A stretch of 64,000 bases of DNA from Brachionus plicatilis. Taxonomy: Eukaryota; Rotifera; Eurotatoria; Ploima; Brachionidae. The stretch spans positions 186,001-250,000 of the forward strand of contig QEOQ01000141.1 of assembly GCA_010279815.1 (NCBI GenBank), written 5' to 3'. The notes beneath the pieces are model-generated. The model saw only the letters and a list, made by a program, of their open reading frames with translations. It did no database searches and was not told the DNA's origin. Position numbers and translations under genes: made by a program. Every line of letters begins with the position of its first letter. The stretch's first letter is position 1. Of the stretch, positions 13,225 to 22,875 are shown piece after piece.

Positions 13225-16200
13225 ATGAGCGACGGCGAACAATTTTCACCCAATTACTTCAACTCGGTGTACAATAGACCCAAAAGCTCTTCTCAAAACG
13301 ATGCAGCAAATGGGAATTTAAATGAGAAAAATGAGCTCAAGGAAATCAACAGCCGACTTGACTTCTACATAAATGCTGTATGTTTTGATTTTTATTATTT
13401 TAATAAAAAATCACTCTCTGGCTCCCTAATCTCTTTTTTTTTAATTTAAAAAAAATTTAATTAGCTCTAGAAAAAAAGTTTAAGTATTGCTACTTAAACG
13501 CGTCTAGAATATTAAGTGGATTTTATTTGTATTTTAATTTTTAAGGTTAAAGACTTGACACAATACTTGAAATTTACAAATCCGCCAAGTCAAACAAATT
13601 CAATTTCATCCTGGAAAACCAGCACAGTTCCTAATAACAGTCTTCTGCAGTCGATGAAAAACTTGGAAAAGGATTTGGATGCTTTGAAACAGCTCTATGA
13701 AGAAGAAATCAGATTGATGAAATTCGAGATAGAAGAATTGTCTGCTGTTAAAAATAAATATTCACTAGAAAATTTTAATCTACAATCTAAATTAAAGGAT
13801 TTTGTAATCAAGTAAAGTTTTAAATTTTTTATGATTAATTGTAATTAACAATTTTCGCCAAGATTTGAAAATATAAAACAGTCAAATGATCAACTTGCTA
13901 ATGAATTGAATGAAGTAAAGACTAAAAATAATCGGCTTGAATATGAAATTGAAAATTTAAAACTGGAATCAGAGAAGCCGTTTAGGGAAAATTCAAATTT
14001 AAAAAAAGACCTCGAAGACCTGGTAGCTAAATTGGACGAGAAACAAAAAATGTAAGATTTTTTTGTTAAATTACAATTCAAGTTTTAATTTTTAATTTTT
14101 TAATTTTTCAAGTTCTGACAATGAAATAGCATATAGACAAAATTTGGAGAGTAAAATCAAAGAAGTACAGGAATCGTCGGCGTTTGAGAAGAAAATTTTT
14201 GAGCAAGAGACCGAAAACCTTAAAGCTCAAGTTCAGGTGTACCAAAATTCAATATCTGAATTAGGTAATTAATTCATATTTTTAAACTTTTTATTATACT
14301 AAAAGAATAAAAAAGACTAATTAAAAATCAGAATCGGCAATATTCAAGGGAAAAATAGTTTTATAAGAGTAACTTTCGCATTACTATAACAAAAATTAAA
14401 ATTTATAGGCTCATGACGATGACTGAAAATTTTGGTCCTAAAAATAAATTATTTTAAAAGATAAAAATATTTTTTTCAATGAAGATGAGTTTTTTTATGA
14501 ACAGAAAAAGATATCAGAAAGATATTTATCTTCAGTTAAAAGTGATATTAGCAAACGCTATTAGATTAAAGAAAAATTAAGAGGGAAAAATACTGAAATT
14601 TTACTTTAAGAATACAAGCAGAAAAAAATTAAATTTTTTTTTGTTAAATTTAAAAATTTAAATAATTCAAAGGATAATTTTTGTTGCTCTCTTCTAAGCT
14701 TTTTTCATTTCGGTAATATATTTCTCTAGGCAAACAGAAGATCAGGCCTAACAAGTTATGTTGTAAATATGTCTTGGTTCAATTTCTAAAGGCTCTAAAT
14801 TATCATGCCTAAAATATTGAACGACTTTACCTAGTTAACTAATTCTAGATCAATTTAAATTATTGATATTTTTTAAATATATATTTTACCCTAATAACCC
14901 ATATTCACACAGGCTCGGCTGTGTCACAGCTCTTTTTACTACTGCTTCAACTCCAACTACTACAATTAGATTTTTTACATTTTGAATTTTTGGCCTTGGA
15001 TATTCCGAAACATATTTCACAATGATGCCTTTAACTTTGATTACTTTGTCTAAGGATGTATACAGGTAGAGAAAAACAAAAATAATGAGAATAAAAAAAA
15101 CACAACATAAACATGATTTTTAATTTTTAGAAACTGGTAAATTTCACATATTTGCTAATTTGTAAAAAAATTTAAGTTTTTGAATTAATTGAAAAATTGT
15201 TACAATTTGATCAAGGAAAAGCGTAATGCTAACCATTCCATATTGCGTAACTGCACCCAAAGCTCAGAGACGAACTCGAAAATATTTAGAAAATGTAGAA
15301 AATCAAAGAAAGAATGAAAATGGCTACTTGAGTTATTCTTTTAAGCAGCATAGCGTATATAAATCCCGATAACTTTTGTCCATTTATTGATTGATTTACT
15401 ATTCTGGTCAAATCAGTAAAAAATTTATAAACAAGACTAGCTCATGAAAAAAAAGCAGGAAAATGGTTCGGAAAATATTAAAAAAATTTTGGTTATAATT
15501 AAAGTGATTTTACATTTTTATGCAAAAAATATTTTCTTATTATTTTTTTATATGAATTTTCTCTCTTTTTATAAAATAAAATAAGGTTTATGTGTAATTC
15601 TCTTTATTTATGTTATATTCCCATTATTTTGTTTTTTTCTACCTCTCTATAAGGATGACTGAATAGGGGCAATGTCTAAAAACCCTGCATTAACCTTAAA
15701 CTTTACATCACATCATTTTCTTAATATAAATTTCTTTAAAATATTAGGCTAAATATTGTATTATTAATTTCAAATGAGCGTAGTGTAGAGTTAGAAACTT
15801 AGTAACATTTTATTGAATTTTCAAAAAAATATTTTCTGAAAAAAGGACAAATCTTTAGCAATTTATCTTAAGAAACCGTTAAATGAAGCAGTAAAATGTA
15901 GCATTATTTCATTATAAAAAATTAAACTAATTCTAAATTTAACAAAAATTCTCATATTTTTTTTTATTACAAAAATTATTAGAATTGTATTTTAACAAGT
16001 ACAAGCATAATGAATATCGTTGTGGAAAAGTGATGTAATTTAAGTCACTAATTTGATAATTAACAATTCTATTCTCCAGTTTTATATCCAAGACTTTATC
16101 AAAAATCTTTTTAAATGTTTCACTTAAACTGTTGACAATTCCTTTTGTTTAATATGCAGTATTTTACTTTAAACCTCAGAAAGGGTAAAACTACATCATT

Positions 16201-19200
16201 TTACGTAAGCTAACATTTTATTACATCCTTTTTTTGATGTAATTTTATGTAATCTTACATTTTTTGATGTAAAATTACGTAAAATGATGTAATATTACCC
16301 GTTCTGCGGTTTAAAGTAAAACACTGTATTATGAATTAAAATTTGCCTAAATTAAATTCAACAATTAAAGATGTATAATTTGAAATTTATTTCTAATTTT
16401 TGGATGATAATTTTAACTTCCTTTATTTTTTGATTTAATCTTTTGAATCATTTTAGAGAAGAAACTAAATGAATCTATAGAAAATGAAGCCAAATTGATT
16501 AAATCACTGGAAGAATGTAAATCTGAAAACATTCAACTAAATAATCAAAATAAACAGCTTGAAGAGCAAAATTTTTCATTGGAAAACATGTGCAAAAATT
16601 TGGAATCAGTGGTAATTAAAAAATTCATAAAAAATCATCATTGTTAGATGCTAAACTAATCTAATTAGATATACAATTTGGAAGTTATGAAGAAAAGTCT
16701 GGAAGAAAAAATGGGTCCCACAGTTAGAAACCAACATTCAATAAGCTCTGAAATTAACTCCCTAAAATCAAAACTTGACGCTGAAGAGACTCGTCTAATA
16801 CAGCTAACAGGTCGACCCTCCAATGAAGGAAATATAAGTCAACGGAGTAGTGTTAACAAGTTAAGATATCAGGTGCCTTTTGGACAACTTACAAATATTC
16901 AGCATACCAATGACAATGGCCTAGAGCATTTAAATATAAATGAAGCAAGATCAAAAAACATTTCTCCTGAGATTGAATTTCAGGGTTTGGTTCACTCAGG
17001 ACTGATTACACCAAACGATCTAGAGAATCAATTTTATACCAAACAATTTCAGCCAGTTGACTACGCACAAAAGAATACACAATATTCGACTCCATTAGGA
17101 TTCCAGCAATCCGCTTTATACTCATCTACAAATTTAGCTATAAACTCAAGCAGCCAAAAATCTAAAAATGTCGAATTAAGGCAAAACAAAGATGTTACCA
17201 AAGATTTATTTAGCAATTTTGAAAAGTCTACCATTTTGAATCCCCAAGTGAAAAAAGAACTTGGCAACGCTTCCTTGAGTACTATTGATAACACCACAGT
17301 CACAGAAGCAAGGTGGATTTAATACTAAAATTTATTTAATATCAATTTTTAAATTAAATATGTTTAGCTATGTGGGAAATGTAAAAATTCACGAAGTTAA
17401 TAAAAATGGATATTACATTCGTCTATTAAATGTATCAAATACTTATGAAGAAGATTTGAGTAACTACACTATTCAGCAAATGGTTTCTTCGATGCCGGTA
17501 GCAGTTTTTCGTTTGCCTTATCCGACAAAACTTGAGCCCGGTCATACAATCACAGTTTGGGCTCGTACTGATGAAGTAGAACAGCAACCACCACATACTT
17601 TTGTTTGGAATGAACAAGATAAATGGGGAACAGGTCCTGAATGTACCACAGTCTTGGCTAAATCAAATGGACAGGTGATTTAATATATTAAATTAAATGC
17701 TATAAAAATATTTTTTTTATTGAAATTCATGATTTTCATCATAATAATCCAATATGCTTATTATTAGATGCATACAGTCTTACTAATATATTTATAAATT
17801 GCGTTAATTTTCGATAATTTTACTTTATTCTACCCATATTTCAGTAAAATCTAAAAAGACTAAAAATACTTCAATTTTGCTTAAAGTTTTAATTTTTCTT
17901 TTAAAACTAATTTATTTAGCAAAATAATTAATTTACGTAATTTTTGGTAAATTTAGTAAAATCTTAATTTTTTAATATTTAAATTTTGGTAAAATCTAGT
18001 AAAAAATATTGATTTTTTAATTCAAATTTTTCCCATATTATCATTTGTAATAATTGATCTATATTTTAAAATTTAATTTTTAATTTTGATGCTGCTCTAT
18101 CGTTTCTAATGTAAAATTGATGTTTGGGCTGGTAACTCTAAAAATGGCACTACTGAATCTTCTGGAACACTTAGTAGTTTCTCTACTTTAAATTTTTTTT
18201 GAAGAAAAATTGGATAAACTGGTTTTATCTTTTAGTAAATTAATAAATTTTTTAGAGCTTTTAAAGATGCAATCATGAAACAATCAAAAAAAGGTTTAAA
18301 CATAATTTGAGTATTTGAAAATATATTAATAGGAAAAAAATGAAATCGATAAAATAATTTAAATAAATGGAGACTTAAATTTACCAAAAATTAAGTTAAT
18401 TTATTTTTTTTGCTAAGAAAGATAAAAATTAAAAATAAAAACAAAATTAGAGTATTTTAGGTCATTTTAAATTTGATTTTTACATTAAGTTATGTACAAT
18501 TTACTTTAAATTTTATTATTTATAAAGTAAATTGTAAAGGAAAATCGAAAAGAAAATCATTTGGTAATATTCCAGGAAATTGAAAATTTATGATTTTTTA
18601 GGAAAATTTTTAATGATTTTTCCAATTTACGTTTTTACAGGCGATAAAGAAGAAATTCTTTTAGTTCCTAATTTTATTAAGAAAAATCATGAACTTAATA
18701 TTGATTATTTTTTTAAAATAAATTTTTAATTTAAGGCCGTTTCCTGGACAACTGGATGCCATAAATATGGAAACATAGGTATTAAAAGGTTTTGATTTTT
18801 GAATTTTGAAGACAAAAAATTGAAATTTTTTTGTTTTCAAAATTGCTTTATAACCAAACATCTCTGGCTTATTAAAACTGCACGTTATTAATTATCTAAT
18901 AAATTTTAATTTATTTAAATAATTAATTAAATAATTATTTTGATTACTGATTTATAGTTTTTGTAAAAATTGCCCAGAGGTGGTTTGAAAACTAATTTTA
19001 ACCAATACTTTTTTTAAGCCTTAAAGGGTAAGTTGCCGAAGTTAACCTTTAGAAGACAAAATAAAGTTATTTAATTCTAAATCACATCACTAAATTAAAA
19101 TAAAATCTCACTTAAATCTAAAACTTTTATTTTATTTAACCTTTACTTTTGTTAACAATAAATTATATAATCGTCTCTACTTTATTTGACTTAAGACTTA

Positions 19201-19893
19201 AGATTTATCCTTAAAATAAATTGTTAATGAAAGGAAATAAATTGTAGCGATTCTTTTAGCTAAAATCTTCCGTCTCATCTACCAAAATTTAAATGTCTTA
19301 GATTTTAAAATTTCTTAAAAATATTCTTCGGAAGCTATCCGATTAGATTGAAAAAAAATTAAAATTATGTGAACACTTTACTTAAGTAGCTTTAATTTCA
19401 TTTATCAATAAATTTGATTCTTAAGATTATGATGACTTGTTACCAGTTTATTCAGGAAAAAAAAATCGTGAACAACTTCAGTTAGATAGGTAATTTCAAC
19501 AAAAAAATTTCATAAAAAAAATTAAAATTTATTTTTAATTAGGCAAAAATTAATCCCGCAACGAGTCTTTACACCAACAAAACATCCTCACGGTTCTCGA
19601 TCAAAGCTCGTTGATTATGAAGAAGCTAAAACCGAAAATAAACCAACACATAGATCTTCTGAGTCGAACACAAGCAATCAACGTGGCTTTATTTTCAATC
19701 AAAAAGGTCGGCCTGTGAACAGTGCCATTCAGGTACTTGACAATTGAATCTTAATGGAATGAATATCAGTTTTTTTAAATCTATTTATTTTCAGAGACCA
19801 AAAAGCAGTCTGAGTAATTCATCGTTGAAAAATCGGAAAGATGACGATTTTGCCGTCTATCAAGAAAATATTACTTATTTTCACAGAAATTGA
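13225..19893 (+). CDS. Lamin-like intermediate filament protein with lamin tail domain, 10 exons
   Basis: Exons 13225-13377, 13546-13811, 13863-14051, 14113-14264, 16457-16611, 16669-17312, 17368-17674, 18736-18788, 19543-19732 and 19795-19893 join in phase to about 735 aa. After a short head, residues 33-52 match the start of an IF rod (KNELKEINSRLDFYINAV). A broken coil 1A follows, then heptad-rich coils to about residue 350, closing with EINSLKSKLDAEETRL, a diverged rod-end motif. A Ser/Asn-rich linker of about 170 aa leads to a clear lamin tail domain (about 520-625: GNVKIHEV, YYIRLLN, HTITVWARTDE, DKWGTGPEC). The tail ends FHRN with no CaaX box and I see no classical NLS, so nuclear or cytoplasmic location is open. 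The 53-bp exon 8 is the least certain; it was chosen because it gives AVSWTTG after GQ and restores phase. AATAAA lies at 19920. Introns 4, 7 and 8 are long; intron 4 carries a MITE. Confidence 0.85.
16153..16328. mobile_element. Palindromic MITE, Tc1/mariner-like ends
   Basis: Two arms of about 55-60 bp face each other within lamin-like intron 4. The left arm contains CAGTATTTTACTTTAAACC, the right arm its near reverse complement. Both continue through a (C)GGGTAA-type block to CATCATTTTACGTAA. The ends are flanked by TA, the dinucleotide targeted by Tc1/mariner transposases. It is short and non-coding, as expected for a miniature inverted-repeat element. The exact ends are uncertain by a few bases because the outermost bases differ between arms. 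Confidence 0.75.
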
Positions 19894-21148
19894 AAACTTT
19901 TGTTCTTTTTGTTTTTTTTAATAAAAGCTTATATTTATGTCATTAATTAATTCCAAGTGGTATTTTATTAATTTAAAAGTTTCAATCAACTTATTCTTTT
20001 TAAAATTTTCAATGGACTAAAATAAATATTTTAATTATACTATTAGCTTTAAGGTCGCAACTAAAATTTTATTAGAATTAATTTTTTTAGTTTTATAATA
20101 AGTTAAAAAATAAAATTTTAAAAAACAATTGACGGTTTTTATAAGATTTAAATAAAGGTTTATAATCAAATTAGAAATAATTTGGATTCATAATAAAGGA
20201 TAAGCGGCAATTTGGACAGAAATCCCAAAAATAAACTTAATATCATATAGTCTTATAAATTTAAATATATTGATACATAATTAATATATCAAAATGTCCA
20301 CTAGTTCAAAAAATATGGTGTCTTAAAGTTTCGAAGAGTTAAATTCTTTGAAATTGCACATCCTGGTAATTTTTCAAGCTAGACACTTCAAACCCCAACC
20401 AAATTACTCAAATTAAATGGGAAATAAGAAAATTTTTTTTTTAATTTTAAAATTTACAGTTATTTCAATCAAAAATCGTTTAATAATAAAAAAAGTAGAC
20501 ATTTTGTCTTTAAGAAATTAGAGTGTAAAAGTGCATTAAGTTAAAAAATTTAAAATTAGTTAATTTTAAACATGATTTTTTAATATGTTATTCGAATGTT
20601 GAATAACATATTAAAAAATCTAACACTGCTGTGCATCCTTACCTTGCTTTGGCTAAATGCAAAGAATTATTTTTATTTTTAAAAAATTTTAAAATGCTTA
20701 AACAGACCAGTAATCATAAAAAGGGAAAAAATAAACATCGAGTTCCATGAAAAAAAGACAATTTTAAATCAAAACATTGAAAATTTTTTTAATTATCGAA
20801 TCTTCATCTGAATTTTGTTAATTCAAAATAAAAATAAAATTTTTTAATCCCTCATTTAATTTGAGTATTTTGTGATGACCAAGATATGCCATTTAAAAGA
20901 GTAAGACTCTAAGAAACTTTAAGACGTCATATTTTTTGAACAAGTGGTCATGTGAATATATTTATTATGTATTACGAATCAGCTCAACGAGATTTACAAG
21001 AAAATATCCAATAAAATGATTTTTGGGATTTCTATACAAATTGTCCCATATCCTTTTTGGAATTATTTATCGATTTGATGTGAACTGTCATTTATTTTAT
21101 TTAGTGAAAAAAAATTCAAAAAAAAATTATATCAATCAAATACCATTT
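19894..21148. other. Intergenic region after the lamin-like gene
   Basis: AT-rich and without a supported gene. It contains the lamin-like polyadenylation signal at 19920 and a perfect 18-bp hairpin at 20576-20618. Nothing else recognised. Confidence 0.4.
20576..20618. repeat. Perfect 18-bp inverted repeat, 7-base loop
   Basis: Arms 20576-20593 and 20601-20618 are exact reverse complements (core AATATGTTATTC), separated by GAATGTT. No gene or T-tract context gives it a function; it could be a decayed MITE or a chance-expanded palindrome. Confidence 0.6.
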
Positions 21149-21252
21149 ATTACGTAATTTTACGTGCTATTTGGTAAGATTACATAATCTTACATCTAAT
21201 GTAGTTCTTAAAAAAATGTAATTCTGCCAAATCTATCGTAAAATTACGTAAT
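21149..21252. mobile_element. Small palindromic MITE
   Basis: Left arm 21149-21183 and right arm 21218-21252 are near reverse complements: ATTACGTAATTTTACG, then a TTTGG and GATTAC block. The core motif TTACGTAA also occurs in the MITE at 16153-16328, but the outer ends differ, so the relation is loose. Its right end abuts the captured gene fragment at 21251. Confidence 0.6.
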
Positions 21253-21343
21253 TTTCTCAACCAATTTACACTAATCTGAACCATCTGCCTAGCATTATCT
21301 GGTGTGTTCTTTTTCCATACTAAACTATTAATATTAGGTCTTT
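21251..21343 (-). pseudogene. Captured 93-bp fragment of the neighbouring secreted-protein gene
   Basis: This stretch is about 90% identical, in the same orientation, to 23230-23324 inside the 650-aa gene (shared CATTATCTGGTGTGTTCTTT and CCATACTAAAC). It has a 2-base deletion near its left end and several substitutions, so it is a non-functional copy of the region encoding KSLVWKKNTPDNVKQMVQ. It lies between a MITE and the truncated transposon. Confidence 0.85.
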
Positions 21344-21359
21344 CTGATACTAATAGTTT
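21322..21359. repeat. Fold-back inverted repeat at the fragment/transposon junction
   Basis: Left arm 21322-21337 is the end of the captured gene fragment. Right arm 21344-21359 is its reverse complement with two mismatches, with the loop GTCTTT between. The right arm keeps two bases of the source gene (23303-23324) that the left arm has lost, so it was copied from an earlier state of the fragment. Confidence 0.8.
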
Positions 21360-22197
21360 CGTTCTTGCACCATTTGAGCCTTTTCGATGGATCCAATACA
21401 GTCAAAAGAGGTTTTTTTATTGCAGTATACGACTGTATTTTTTTGTTTAATAGAACTTTTCTTATAGTGTCTTTACTAACAGTTACATTCGGAAATTTAG
21501 AACTAAAATCAGAGGCTAGCTGTCTATAGCTTGTTGTAGGATTGATTCTGACCTTTCTAAAAATGTACCACTCATCTCGACTGGTAAGCTTTCGGGGTCT
21601 ACCATAACTTGGTAATTCTTTGACCACGGATGTCTTCTCATAATTGCGCTTTGTTGTAATCACACATTTTCTCGAAACTCCTACAAGATCAGCTATTTCT
21701 TGTTGAGATTTGGTCTTATCCTTCAATAGACCAATTATTTGCCACCTTTGAGCCTCAGATACTTTTTTTTTGCCCATTTTTAATGGAAAAAACGCCAAAA
21801 TGATACAACTCAATAAAATGACCGATTTTAAAATCCAAAAATAATAAATCAAACGTAAATTGTGCAAGCAAACAGTATGAAAAGACATTCCAAGCATTGT
21901 GTGAAAAAAAAAATGGCCAGTGATTGTCAAGGTGTGGTAAAATTTTAGGATAAAATAATTGTTCTAAACTTTGTATACTTTTTTTTTGTTCTATTTTATC
22001 TGTTTTTTTTTAAATGGGTTCTGGAGTGTTCAGAAATTATTTTGAACAATCTATATATCAAAAGAAAGCTAATAAAATTATCTTTAAGATGGTATAGTTA
22101 AAATTATATGTAAATATATTATAATTTTAGATTTTTACTCCTTAAAATTTTTTTATAAATTTTTTAGTAATGTTCTAAACTTTATAGACATACTGTA
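21344..22197 (-). mobile_element. Tc1-type DNA transposon, truncated after the DNA-binding domain
   Basis: One terminal repeat survives: read on the minus strand it begins TACAGTATGTCTATAAAG at 22197. An 18-bp motif within it (GTTCTAAACTTTATAGAC, 22172-22189) recurs as GTTCTAAACTTTGTATAC at 21961-21978. This is the outer/inner direct repeat layout of IR/DR Tc1 elements, in which the transposase binds both sites. The transposase frame is cut at about 21344-21360, where it meets the fold-back repeat. The DDE domain and the other terminal repeat are absent. Confidence 0.82.
21360..21777 (-). pseudogene. Tc1-like transposase, N-terminal DNA-binding part only
   Basis: The protein starts MGKKKVSEAQRWQIIGLL and has the paired helix-turn-helix (PAI/RED) layout of Tc1/Tc3 transposases: QQEIADLVGVSRKCV, then a GRPRKLT AT-hook-like link, then PTTSYRQLASDF and VSKDTIRKVL. 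It breaks off just after the conserved RLKW, before any catalytic aspartate. It runs in an unrelated frame to a stop at 21334. If expressed it could only bind terminal repeats; most likely it is inert. Confidence 0.85.
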
Positions 22198-22875
22198 TAT
22201 CACGTTAACTATTACTAAGTTAATATGATACGAAAAAGATTTTTTTTAAATGATTTATAAAAAATCTAATTTAAATAAAATTAATTTTGGCTTCTTAATC
22301 AAATTATTTTTTATTATTCAATTATTTAAAATTCCAAAATCGATATTTAAATCTCTCAATGCTCTTTTAGAATTTTTAATTCTTTCAAAATTTTTTAAAT
22401 TTTTAAATAATTTTAGTTTTTTCTTTTAGTTTTCTTTTTTTGCATTTTGTATTGGATATTTTTTGAAATTTAATATCAAAATTAATAAAATATTTATTCA
22501 TGGACTCTGTAGACTGCTTTTTTACAGTAAATATTTTTAAAGTCAACTCTTTGATTGTCAATTTGATTTTTTTTACTTTTTTTATTTAAATTGATTTCAG
22601 AAATTTAGACTTTTTATTAAGTAACTAAAAAAAATTATTTACTTTAGTTTTTACATTTTTTATTTCTTAATTTGTCCTGGGTGGAGTAAAATTCAAAAAT
22701 TTTTGAATATTTTTTAATTTTCGTTTAGCACTTAATTTAATAACTAGAATTTTTAAATAAAATTTGATCTAAATCAAATAAATCTTGATTCAATTTCTGA
22801 AATAACTAGTTTAAAAATGAATTCAAATTCAAGAAAAATTATATTTTTAGTTAAAAATAAGATATAAATAACCAT
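22198..22875. other. AT-rich spacer
   Basis: No gene or repeat recognised. It includes the 3' flank of the minus-strand secreted-protein gene. Confidence 0.4.

Noticed and set aside
18110..18190. Exon-like stretch in lamin-like intron 7 reading DVWAGNSKNGTTES
   Set aside because: It faintly recalls the TVWA part of the tail domain, but that part is already encoded in exon 7. There are no suitable phase-compatible splice sites.
18641..18670. Possible lamin exon after TTTTTACAG (GDKEEILL)
   Set aside because: It is attractive by resemblance to the GEEV motif of lamins, but the phase after exon 7 puts a stop in frame.
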